A DNA stretch of 64,000 nt, taken from NCBI RefSeq assembly GCF_947179015.1, contig NZ_CAMXCM010000003.1:62001-126000 (forward strand), written 5' to 3'. The stretch is from Commensalibacter communis (lineage in GTDB: Bacteria > Pseudomonadota > Alphaproteobacteria > Acetobacterales > Acetobacteraceae). Position 1 is the stretch's first letter, and every line of letters begins with the position of its first letter. Shown in pieces: positions 8,501 to 15,816 of the stretch. The notes under the pieces were generated by a model. It searched no databases. It had not been told where the DNA came from and worked only from the letters and a program-made list of their open reading frames with translations. The position numbers were made by a program, and so were the translations under genes.

Positions 8501-10858
8501 CATTATTTTATGAACCCAACGCCAACTTCATATGAGCCTTTGCCTTGGTTTTCTGAAAAATTTTATGTGGAAGAATATCCAGATTTAGCGGGCGTTATTT
8601 CAACTGATAGAAATAGTAAATTTCGAAATGGTTATGAACATTTTCTGTTACATGGTTCATTGGAATGCAGAAATCCTCATCCAGATGTGAATTTGAAAAA
8701 ATATTATCTGTCAGGTTCTGTCCGTGATGATATTGAAAATGGGTTTTACAGAGATGCGTTTGGACATTGGGTCTTTGATAAGCGTCTGGAAGCATGGATT
8801 GATCATCTTCCAGAAGATTCTCATTATCGGTTAAGTGATAAAACGATTCAGTCTAGAGAATATTTTCAGAAGAAAGCGCATTTTATGTTGCCCACGGTGG
8901 CTCATCAAAAATTGGATTTTTCTTACGAAGGAAAGCCAGATATTAGTGTCATTATGTTGGTTAAAAATCAGCTTGCAGTGACATTGACTGCACTGGCTTC
9001 GTTGCGTGCGAATTTCAAAGGAAAAATTCAGCTGCTTATTGGGGATAATCATTCAACTGACGATACAATTTTTATACAAAATTGCTTGATTGGTGCTCAT
9101 TTAACCAGATTTGCTTATAATTTTGGTTATGGTAGAGCTTGTAATTACTTAATTGAGCAAGTCAAAGCGCCGATTACAGTGTTCTTGAATAATGATATTT
9201 ACTTATATCCTGGTGCTATCGATATTTTATGTAAGCATCTAGTATCAAAAACAGATATAGCCGCGGTAGGCGGAAAAATTATTCATCCCGATGGTCATTT
9301 GCAAGAAGCTGGCTCTATTATTTGGCGAGACGGGACGACGATTGGATATTTGCGGGGGGATGACCCTTTAATTCCAGAGGCAAATTTTGTGCGTGATGTC
9401 GATTATTGTTCCACAGCAATGATGGCGATTAAAACATCTATTTTATTGCAATTGGAAGGGTTTTCATCGATTTATTATCCAGCATATTTCGAAGATACCG
9501 ATCTATGTGTCCGGATTATTAAAGCGGGATACCGTGTTGTTTATCATCCTGATGCTGTGGTGGAACATATGGAATATGCTTCGAGTGATCCTATTGTTTC
9601 GAGTGGATTGACGCGTCGTAACCATCAGAAGTTTGTGAAGGCTCATGCAGATTTTTTACGTTTCCAACATCCAAGACACTCTGATAATGTTGTCATAGCT
9701 CGAGAACGAACAGAGAAGAATAAACGTATTTTGTTTATAGAGGATAGAGTTCCCTTACGTAATTTAGGATCAGGATATGTGCGTTCGAATGATATTGTTC
9801 GCCAAATGGCAAAATTGGGCTATAGCGTAACTGTTTACCCGATTAATGATCAATATCCTCATCTGTTTCAAATTTACTCTGATTTACCTGAAACAGTAGA
9901 GGTTCTCTATAACAGGACTATTCATGAACTATCTGAATTCTTTTTCAAACGTGCGGGATATTATGATGTGATTTGGATTGGGCGTACTCATAATTTACAA
10001 CGCATTTTACCGATGATGGGCGAAGCTAATCGCTATATTCCTCAGGATTGTTTAATATTAGATACAGAAGTTATCGCAACACCAAGAACATTGCTACGCC
10101 AAGATATCTTAGGTCTTAAAAAAGATGAAGAAGACACTTTAGAAATTGGCCTTGAGCGCGAGCTTTCCTGTGCAAGACATTGTCAAACGATGGTCACTGT
10201 GAATGAAATTGATGCCAATTATGCAAAAGCAACAGGGTTTGATCAAGTATCAATCTTAGGGCATATGCTGGACGTTCGTCCCACCCCAAAAACGTGGGAA
10301 GAACGAACAGGATTATTGTTTGTGGGGGCATTGCATGATTCTTTATCACCGAATTTCGATAGTTTAGAATGGTTCTTAAGCGAAGTTTTTCCAATCGTTG
10401 TAAAAAAAATGGATCAAGAATTTACATTTACGATTGCTGGATATGTTCACCCATCTGTCGATATGTCAGTGTTTGCAAAATATCCTCAGGTTAAATTATT
10501 AGGTGCTGTAGATGATTTAACCTATTTGTATAATGATAATCGTGTATGTATCGCACCAACGCGTTTTGCAGGAGGTATTCCTTATAAGCTACATGAGGCA
10601 GCGTCTTTTGGTATACCGATTGTGGCTACTGAACTATTGGTTCGTCAATTGGGTTGGACAGATGACAAGGATATCTTTGCAGCATCAATTTATAATCCGG
10701 AATTTTTTGCGTCTCAAATTGTAAGGCTTTATCAAGAGGAAAAACTATGGAATAAACTGCGTAATAACGCATTGTCACGCATTGATAAAGAATGTAATGA
10801 ACAACAATTTAGAGATAATCTTCAACAAATCTTAACACAAGTAACTTCTCATAAATAG
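5594..10858 (+). CDS. giant repeat-containing glycosyltransferase, GT2 plus GT4
   Basis: A 1754-residue protein. The N-terminal two thirds hold three long homologous blocks, about residues 10-290, 442-727 and 767-1056. Each is made of about six FDxxWYxxxYPDV...GxxHYxxxG units. An acidic, proline-containing linker (about 310-440) separates blocks 1 and 2. From about residue 1115 a GT2 (GT-A) domain follows: PDISVIMLVKNQ, FLNNDIYLYPGA as the DxD-region equivalent, and YFEDTDLCVRIIKAGY near the end. From about residue 1377 to the end lies a GT4-like domain with FVGALHDSLSPN and a glycine-rich PTRFAGGIPYKLHEAASFG donor loop. Short WY/HY repeats of this type accompany glycosyltransferases and surface proteins in alphaproteobacteria; their function is not established. 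No signal peptide is visible. Two transferase activities in one chain suggest stepwise glycan building. The substrate is unknown. Confidence 0.85.
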   Translation: MVKKDILTPKWEKFDNEWYRQRYSSILPIIEDIYAGDVYLYYQEKGRKIGHSPNSYFDEKWYLKTYPIVAEAVQSNQFLSGFDHYCREGYKDHSPHWLFTEDYYQKQYNELTNHFAAYKNGYDHYLNEGDLNLFSGSIFFNPLLYALQQDNQELISVAGGSYQHFLRNLTSNIGKTRLSWFFDEEWYVNTYPDVQNSIKRHEYSCGLHHYLSNPTPLEFSPSADFSESFYRQHYNDVASSVGVGHPLRNGYMHFIFHGYKEGRRPNENFELDQLALQGDVIKAISSHMFHNAFEYWVAKQDQVLFDQYCNEFKSKVQTEDLTAAQLPLSNETNVVHETASQVVSKSVEDSDATDEVIHSLGTDPIPTIAKDPIIDEDEDFPVLTVDEDKSLLTIEPQKEKIKFTEYSKVSDAVNEDEDSNVLSEMDPKKDPQPSPVPSPNKAFWKDFDEEWYVRKYSDVTSEIKALDLDSVEEYYHSFGCHKGHSPNPYFDEQWYLKTYPEVKSQIEQHQYVSGFEHYCHQGYQKYSPHWLFSEAYYRQKLTHLTDENLARNGFVNGYDHYLRAGDREGISGSVFFAPEFFIGHYNSPIQSGLGAYSHYLKHIDTISNLTRTSWYFDPAWYLQQYPDVQTLIDNGEFINPLHHYLTNDDPKNYSPLLWFNEQFYNSEYADLFEQLEPEQNYRNGYAHFIDKGIGLLLQPSLPINLDIYSFKTEVKRDINNGLYPNAYVHWLANHADIHDVADLKEDETEYYTHISDILADENAYQGAVWAQFDEEWYLMTYSDVPQKMEICGIESVKEYYEQIGVFLGHSPNPYFDEQWYLFEYEFVKKDIKRGKFKTGFDHYCRIGHKKCQPHWLFSSEHYLYHNPNFTYEINASSEYVNAYDHYLKKGDALRKTGSLFFDPLVYERHCYEAGNVEKTYFPFRNYLLNMGKTDLRATVSLYFDSRWYLDRYPEVLHEIKAGKYTSALQHYFMNPTPTSYEPLPWFSEKFYVEEYPDLAGVISTDRNSKFRNGYEHFLLHGSLECRNPHPDVNLKKYYLSGSVRDDIENGFYRDAFGHWVFDKRLEAWIDHLPEDSHYRLSDKTIQSREYFQKKAHFMLPTVAHQKLDFSYEGKPDISVIMLVKNQLAVTLTALASLRANFKGKIQLLIGDNHSTDDTIFIQNCLIGAHLTRFAYNFGYGRACNYLIEQVKAPITVFLNNDIYLYPGAIDILCKHLVSKTDIAAVGGKIIHPDGHLQEAGSIIWRDGTTIGYLRGDDPLIPEANFVRDVDYCSTAMMAIKTSILLQLEGFSSIYYPAYFEDTDLCVRIIKAGYRVVYHPDAVVEHMEYASSDPIVSSGLTRRNHQKFVKAHADFLRFQHPRHSDNVVIARERTEKNKRILFIEDRVPLRNLGSGYVRSNDIVRQMAKLGYSVTVYPINDQYPHLFQIYSDLPETVEVLYNRTIHELSEFFFKRAGYYDVIWIGRTHNLQRILPMMGEANRYIPQDCLILDTEVIATPRTLLRQDILGLKKDEEDTLEIGLERELSCARHCQTMVTVNEIDANYAKATGFDQVSILGHMLDVRPTPKTWEERTGLLFVGALHDSLSPNFDSLEWFLSEVFPIVVKKMDQEFTFTIAGYVHPSVDMSVFAKYPQVKLLGAVDDLTYLYNDNRVCIAPTRFAGGIPYKLHEAASFGIPIVATELLVRQLGWTDDKDIFAASIYNPEFFASQIVRLYQEEKLWNKLRNNALSRIDKECNEQQFRDNLQQILTQVTSHK

Positions 10859-10861
10859 GGA

Positions 10862-11983
10862 ATGGGCAAAATGGCAGTAAGAACAACTAAAAAGAAAGCT
10901 CCAGCAAAAGTATCGAATGCTACTGAAGCGACTAAAACAAAAACGACTGAAAAGATCACCAATACTGATGTAACACCTAAAGATGTTGCTGTGACTAAGG
11001 TTATAAGTGAAAAAATGAGTGGCAAAGTATTGGTTTGCAGCGGTGGAAGATATGAATCCCAAGCAAATGCTCAAATCCGTGAAGCCATCATGTCAGGTTG
11101 GGAAAGTGTTTTTGGCGAAGGGAATGTAATTTCCACTAATATTGCGGGTGCTTCTGCGGCAATTGATTATATTAAACCGAGAATTGTATTCTCTATTGGC
11201 TCTTATTTGCCAGAAAGCACCTATTTTGGTGAAGTGTGCCAAAAGGCTAAAGCTGTTGGGGCAACTACCATTTTTTGGGCAACAGAAGATCCTTATGAAC
11301 AAGATGCTAATTACCGTGTTGTTGATGATTTCGATGTAATTTTTTCATGCGATCGTTGGGGAACCAATTTTTACGAACATCCACACGTGCATTTTTTGCC
11401 ATTAGCAGCATGTGAAAAATTACATTATCGACCTCTTGATGAAACCCTCGAAAAGAATATTGATGTCATGTTCTGTGGTGTTGCATTTGGTAGTCGTAAA
11501 GATGTTATGCGTAGTATTAAACCTGCCTTGGCTGACTTGAATATTAAAATTGTTGGCCCGGGTTGGGGAGAATTCGGAATTGGATTTTCAGATGCGCGTA
11601 TTGAAAAAGACCAATTAATTGAATTATATCAGCGTTCTAAAATTGTTTTAAATTTAGGTCGTAGTCTGCATTTTGAGAATAAACGGTTTATTATTATGCC
11701 TTCTAATCCTGGTCCTAGAACGTTCGAAGCTGCTGCCGCTGGTGCGATGCAGCTATTTCACGAAGATAATTATGCAATTCATGATTTCTATGAACGTGAT
11801 GAATTACCTGTTTTCTCAACTTGTTACGATTTTCAACAAATATTGGATAAATATTTAAATAATCCAGAATTAATTATTGAAACTGCTAAAAAAGCACAAG
11901 CAAGAACCTTAAAAGACCATACTTATTCAAAGCGTATCGAAACAGTATTGTCTTTTGTAAAGCAAGATGGATTTTTAGATTAA
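10862..11983 (+). CDS. CgeB-family glycosyltransferase
   Basis: A 373-residue CgeB-type (glycosyl transferase family 1-like) protein. The NPGPRTFEAAAAGAMQL motif near residue 281 matches the APGPRLYELGLAG motif of the first gene in this cluster, so the two share a domain. The first 50 or so residues are Lys/Thr/Ala-rich and low in complexity, a tail not needed for the fold. The gene starts three bases after the stop of the giant glycosyltransferase and is surely co-transcribed with it. Two in-frame starts exist. The ATG at 10871 is better spaced from the GGGA at 10858-10861 than the one at 10862. The product is probably cytoplasmic and works with its neighbours on a surface glycan or glycoprotein. 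Confidence 0.85.
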   Translation: MGKMAVRTTKKKAPAKVSNATEATKTKTTEKITNTDVTPKDVAVTKVISEKMSGKVLVCSGGRYESQANAQIREAIMSGWESVFGEGNVISTNIAGASAAIDYIKPRIVFSIGSYLPESTYFGEVCQKAKAVGATTIFWATEDPYEQDANYRVVDDFDVIFSCDRWGTNFYEHPHVHFLPLAACEKLHYRPLDETLEKNIDVMFCGVAFGSRKDVMRSIKPALADLNIKIVGPGWGEFGIGFSDARIEKDQLIELYQRSKIVLNLGRSLHFENKRFIIMPSNPGPRTFEAAAAGAMQLFHEDNYAIHDFYERDELPVFSTCYDFQQILDKYLNNPELIIETAKKAQARTLKDHTYSKRIETVLSFVKQDGFLD

Positions 11984-12002
11984 ATTCTTGATCATTTGGT
12001 AT

Positions 12003-12041
12003 AAAAAGAGAGCATGCTGTATATAGAGCATGCTTTTTTTT
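12003..12041 (+). terminator. rho-independent terminator
   Basis: AGCATGCT (12011-12018) pairs with AGCATGCT (12027-12034), extended by A/U and G/U pairs, and runs into eight T. It closes the glycosyltransferase pair. Confidence 0.85.
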
Positions 12042-12110
12042 ATTTGTGGAATATTATTTGCTATAGTCGTTATATATAAAAATATTAATTCAGAATGGTG
12101 ATTTTATAAA

Positions 12111-12620
12111 ATGATAATTGAAAGAGTAACAATAACAAAAGTTGATATTTTACAATCTATTGCTCGGAAATGTTTTTTCGATACATTTTACGAAGTTAAT
12201 AGCAAGGAGGATATGGATGATTATTTGGAAAATAAATTATCAATAAAGCAATTAAGTTCTGAGTTGAACAACCCTCTTTCACATTTTTATATAGCTAAAA
12301 TAAACGAGCATTATGTTGGATATATTAAACTAAATTTTGGTATGGCTCAGAATGAGTTTGAGAACGATAACGCAATGGAAATAGAAAGATTGTACATTCT
12401 ACAACAACATCATGGAAAAAAAATAGGACAAGCATTATTTTCGCATGCTATGTCGATTGCGGATCAAAAGAGAGTTGATTATGTTTGGCTAGGTGTTTGG
12501 GAGCATAATCAAAAAGCGATCTCTTTTTATCAAAAAAATGGTTTTGTTGCTTTCAGTCAACATGAGTTTATACTGGGGCAAGATAAACAAATCGATATAT
12601 TAATGAAAAAGAAACTGTAA
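12111..12620 (+). CDS. GNAT acetyltransferase, PaiA-like
   Basis: A 169-residue GNAT-fold N-acetyltransferase. The acetyl-CoA loop is seen as HHGKKIGQALF, preceded by the beta-strand EIERLYI and followed by WLGVWEHNQKAISFYQKNGFV. The overall pattern, including the FxDTF start and the IERLYI and GVWE segments, resembles Bacillus PaiA, which acetylates spermidine and spermine. Polyamine acetylation is therefore a reasonable guess but is not proven by sequence. It heads a small unit with the unknown gene 14 bases downstream and has its own leader after a strong terminator. Confidence 0.8.
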   Translation: MIIERVTITKVDILQSIARKCFFDTFYEVNSKEDMDDYLENKLSIKQLSSELNNPLSHFYIAKINEHYVGYIKLNFGMAQNEFENDNAMEIERLYILQQHHGKKIGQALFSHAMSIADQKRVDYVWLGVWEHNQKAISFYQKNGFVAFSQHEFILGQDKQIDILMKKKL

Positions 12621-12634
12621 ATATTGAAGTCAAA

Positions 12635-13009
12635 ATGGATGAATCGTATAAGTCTTCTCTGAACTATGAATTTTTAATAGCATGCACGCAACGATTGCAA
12701 AATCTGTTAAGTGAACATGGAAAAGATGATGTTTCTCTGAGAGCGCTATATGAAATACTAGAACCATTATTCAAAAAAATTTATCAAAAACAATTACAAG
12801 ATGGAATGGATGAATCTTTCATTAATGGGATCATAAGTTGCGCTGGGTATCAAATCAGCGATTCAGGTCTGGATATTTATTATCCTGATCTAAAAATACT
12901 TTATTCTGATTTTTACTGGGAAGTTCAAGGAATAGGCAATCATCCTGAGAGAAAAGCTGGGCAATATTCTAGGAATAGTGTGAAAGAAGAAAAATATAGA
13001 AAAGGATAG
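12635..13009 (+). CDS. hypothetical protein, 124 residues
   Basis: I do not recognise this protein. It starts with ATG 14 bases after the acetyltransferase stop, with only a GAAG as ribosome site, and is probably translated from the same message. The N-terminal half is predicted to be helical (residues 10-65). A short segment, DSGLDIYYPDLKILYSDFYWEV, resembles a compact beta domain. The C-terminus is charged (KEEKYRKG) and could be a truncation end. There is no signal peptide, membrane helix or metal motif. Codon use matches its neighbours, so it looks like a real gene. Confidence 0.55.
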   Translation: MDESYKSSLNYEFLIACTQRLQNLLSEHGKDDVSLRALYEILEPLFKKIYQKQLQDGMDESFINGIISCAGYQISDSGLDIYYPDLKILYSDFYWEVQGIGNHPERKAGQYSRNSVKEEKYRKG

Positions 13010-13083
13010 TTCTTGATGAATAAAACTATTTATTTTTATATAGATTTCTTATTATTCCTAGATCATGTGTTTGTATTAACTTA

Positions 13084-13659
13084 TTATGATTTCCCAACAA
13101 AATAAGATAATTTACCAGGATCAATAGAGATAGAATGTAATGCATTACGCCATTTTTTTGTATAATGAGGGTTGAACAGCATTTCTTCATTACACGGGGC
13201 AATATGCCAAATACTATTTCTTAATTCATCCTCTAATTGCCCAGGTGCCCAGCTGGCATGTCCTAATGCTAATAAAGAATATTTAGGACCTTTCCCAACC
13301 GAAAGATCTCTTAAGACGTCAAGGCTGGCATTTAACAAAACTTGATCTGTAACAGCAATACATCCGTTTGTTTCCCAGTCAGTAGAGTGTAAGACTAAGC
13401 CATGAGCATTTTCAACGGGACCTCCAGCACTAACAGAAAATATCGCTTCTTGTGGAATAGGGGCTATGCCAAGTTGCTGTAATAGTTCCTCAGGTGTAGG
13501 TTTGGTCAGATGACGGTTGACAATAATTCCCATCGCTCCTTCTTGAGGAGAATAGGCACAAAGAAAAATAACCGTTTGTGCAAAAGGTGGTGCGGTAATA
13601 AATGGGCTGGCGATTAAAATTTGACCAGCAAGACCGCTGGAAAGATCAGAAAAATTCAA
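13084..13659 (-). CDS. YqgE/AlgH family protein
   Basis: A 191-residue member of the YqgE/AlgH family (DUF179). The signatures are the start LAGQILIASPFI, the core GAMGIIVNRHLTKPT, the segment VSAGGPVENAHGLVLH and the end LLALGHASWAPGQLEDELRNSIWH. The biochemical role is not settled; in Pseudomonas, AlgH was linked to alginate control. The start is a TTG with AAGGT at 13667-13671 before it. No ATG occurs in frame before residue 43, so TTG is the likely start. It stands alone on the minus strand between plus-strand genes. Confidence 0.92.
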   Translation of the reverse strand: MNFSDLSSGLAGQILIASPFITAPPFAQTVIFLCAYSPQEGAMGIIVNRHLTKPTPEELLQQLGIAPIPQEAIFSVSAGGPVENAHGLVLHSTDWETNGCIAVTDQVLLNASLDVLRDLSVGKGPKYSLLALGHASWAPGQLEDELRNSIWHIAPCNEEMLFNPHYTKKWRNALHSISIDPGKLSYFVGKS

Positions 13660-13842
13660 GACTATTTTACCTTGTTTATATAAGGAAACAAAATACGATA
13701 TTATAAAATCATTTTATGGGAACAATGAAGTTTTTTAAAGAGTATAATGTAAAGATGTGTTCAAATTATCATTTTTTAAGTGGCGAATTATTTATATTAT
13801 TTTATAATTTACTATAAATATTGTTATAACAAGGAAAAAATA

Positions 13843-14604
13843 ATGGCAGAACAAAAAATTGCTTTGGTAACAGGTGCTTCTGCTGGGTTCGGAAGGGAAA
13901 TCACGTGTCGGCTGGTTCGTGATGGATATAAAGTTATTGCAACAGCACGTCGTAAAGAAAAACTGGAACAATTAGCTCAAGAGTTATTTGGGAATATTTA
14001 TCCTGTTGTGATGGACATGGCTGATACCAAAGAAATTGAAAGAGTCATCCAAACATTACCTACTGAATGGCAAGATATTGATGTGTTGGTGAATAATGCA
14101 GGGCTAGCTTTGGGAATTGACCCTATTCCTAATATCTCTTTGCCAGATTGGGATCAAATGATTCAAACAAATGTGATTGGGCTTATTCATTTGACACAGC
14201 TTATAATCAGTGGGATGCTGAAAAGAAAGAAAGGGCATATTCTTTCCCTTGGTAGTATCGCAGGGACATATCCTTATCCAGGGGGGAATGTTTATGGTGC
14301 AACAAAAGCATTTGTAACGCAATTTATGCTGAATTTAAAAACAGACTTATTGGGCACTCCAATCCGAGTGACAAATATAGAGCCTGGCCTTTGTGGTGGC
14401 ACTGAATTTAGTGAAGTTAGGTTGCAAGATTCTCAAAAAGCAAAAGAAGTCTATAAAGGAACAAACCCGTTGACCGCAGAGGATATTGCTGAAACGATAA
14501 GTTGGATCATTGGATTGCCGCCCCACGTCAATATTAATCGGATTGAGATGATGCCTGTGTGTCAGGCACCTGCAGGCGTTGCTGTAGCAAGAGAAATTAA
14601 ATAA
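13843..14604 (+). CDS. ydfG: YdfG-type NADP-dependent SDR (3-hydroxy acid dehydrogenase)
   Basis: A 253-residue short-chain dehydrogenase very close in pattern to E. coli YdfG, which reduces malonic semialdehyde and oxidises L-allo-threonine, L-serine and other 3-hydroxy acids with NADP. The features are TGASAGFG (cofactor glycine loop), ATARRKEKL (an arginine pair fitting NADP preference), NNAGLALG, the catalytic Ser near LGSIAG, YGATK (Tyr-x3-Lys), IEPGLCGGTEFS and the closing HVNINRIEMMPV. The ATG at 13843 has AAGGA at 13831-13835, so I prefer it over an upstream in-frame start at 13780. It is probably co-transcribed with the PPK2 gene 26 bases downstream. Confidence 0.92.
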   Translation: MAEQKIALVTGASAGFGREITCRLVRDGYKVIATARRKEKLEQLAQELFGNIYPVVMDMADTKEIERVIQTLPTEWQDIDVLVNNAGLALGIDPIPNISLPDWDQMIQTNVIGLIHLTQLIISGMLKRKKGHILSLGSIAGTYPYPGGNVYGATKAFVTQFMLNLKTDLLGTPIRVTNIEPGLCGGTEFSEVRLQDSQKAKEVYKGTNPLTAEDIAETISWIIGLPPHVNINRIEMMPVCQAPAGVAVAREIK

Positions 14605-14630
14605 TATATCAAAGCAATTGGAGAATAATA

Positions 14631-15629
14631 ATGGTTGATAAATCGGTATGTGAAATATTAAGATCAAAATATAAAGTTGAGCATGGGAAGAAATTTAAAC
14701 TTTCTGATTATGATCCTTCTGATACAGCGGGACTTTCTTTAACTAAAAAAGAAGCAAAAAAAGCGTTAAGAAAACGAGTCAAACGTTTATGTGAATTGCA
14801 AGAGTTGTTATACGCTAATGATGATCGCACTTTGGTGGTCGCTTTGCAAGGAATGGATACGTCGGGCAAAGATGGCACTATTAAACATGTAACGTCAGGG
14901 GTTAACCCACAAGGTATTCATGTGGCTTCTTTTAAACAACCTGGCCCTGTTGAGCTAGCTCATGATTATTTGTGGCGTATTCACGTTGCTGTGCCACCTA
15001 AAGGCAAAATCGGAATATTTAATCGTAGCCATTATGAAGAAGTATTGGTAACTAAAATTCATTCGGAAGTCTTAGAAAAACAAAGGCTTCCTGAAGAAGT
15101 AATGAAAGATAAGAATTTCTGGAAATATCGTTATGAAGATATTTGTAATTTTGAAGCCTATTTGCATAGACAAGGCTACGCTTTTGTTAAGGTATTTTTG
15201 AATATATCCAAGGAAGAGCAACGTTTGCGTTTGTTATCACGTTTGGATCGTACTGAAAAACAATGGAAATTCTCTCCAAGTGATCCAAAAGAAAGAAAAT
15301 TTTGGGATCAATATCAAGAAGCTTATCAAGAAGCGATTGAAATGACAGCCACCCCAGAAGCACCGTGGTTCGTGGTTCCAGCGAATAATAAGTGGTTCGC
15401 ACGTCTTGTGGTAGTCGAGTTAATGATTGCTGAATTAGAAAAATTTGAAATGGTTGCGCCAAAACCTAATCCTGAGATTCTTGCGTCTCTGAATTTGCTT
15501 AAAGCAGAGTTAGGTGGTGATCCAGATCATAAAGCATTGGTAAAAGAGAAAAAAGCAAAGAAGATTGCAAAGTTAAAGGAAATTGAAAAAAAGATTAAAG
15601 AAGAGAAGCAAAATATTAAAGCGCAGTAA
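14631..15629 (+). CDS. PPK2-family polyphosphate:nucleotide phosphotransferase
   Basis: A 332-residue single-domain PPK2. It has the Walker A motif GMDTSGKDG (near residue 73), the Walker B-like NRSHYEEV (near 131) and the basic lid RLRLLSRL. These enzymes transfer phosphate between polyphosphate and nucleotides in the cytoplasm; direction and nucleotide preference cannot be read with certainty. The C-terminal 50 residues are a Lys/Glu-rich, coiled-coil-like tail beyond the core fold. The ATG has GGAG at 14619-14622. It follows ydfG closely, and no ppk1 is seen in the window. Confidence 0.9.
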   Translation: MVDKSVCEILRSKYKVEHGKKFKLSDYDPSDTAGLSLTKKEAKKALRKRVKRLCELQELLYANDDRTLVVALQGMDTSGKDGTIKHVTSGVNPQGIHVASFKQPGPVELAHDYLWRIHVAVPPKGKIGIFNRSHYEEVLVTKIHSEVLEKQRLPEEVMKDKNFWKYRYEDICNFEAYLHRQGYAFVKVFLNISKEEQRLRLLSRLDRTEKQWKFSPSDPKERKFWDQYQEAYQEAIEMTATPEAPWFVVPANNKWFARLVVVELMIAELEKFEMVAPKPNPEILASLNLLKAELGGDPDHKALVKEKKAKKIAKLKEIEKKIKEEKQNIKAQ

Positions 15630-15664
15630 TTAATCTTAACTTAAGATAGATTAGTCATTTGTAA

Positions 15665-15702
15665 TACCCTTTGTTAATACGGTTACATATTGGCAAAGGG
15701 TA
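15665..15702. repeat. inverted repeat after the PPK2 gene
   Basis: TACCCTTTG (15665-15673) and CAAAGGGTA (15694-15702) are a perfect nine-base inverted repeat with a 20-base loop. No T run follows, so it is not a standard terminator. It may protect the 3' end of the PPK2 message. Confidence 0.5.
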
Positions 15703-15778
15703 GGATGAATGACTTATGTCAGATTTTGAAATCAAGATTTGAGTAAATAATTTTCCCTTTACGAGAAGATCACAAAGT

Positions 15779-15804
15779 AAAACCAGCCATATTTGACTGG
15801 TTTT
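15779..15804. terminator. bidirectional terminator between PPK2 and clpA
   Basis: AAAACCAG (15779-15786) pairs with CTGGTTTT (15797-15804). The A-rich and T-rich flanks let it act for both converging genes. Confidence 0.75.
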
Positions 15805-15816
15805 ATAAAAAATTAT

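Noticed and set aside
13780-13842. Upstream extension of the YdfG-type gene
   Set aside because: The extra residues are low in complexity and without a ribosome site. The ATG at 13843 has AAGGA and matches the family start.
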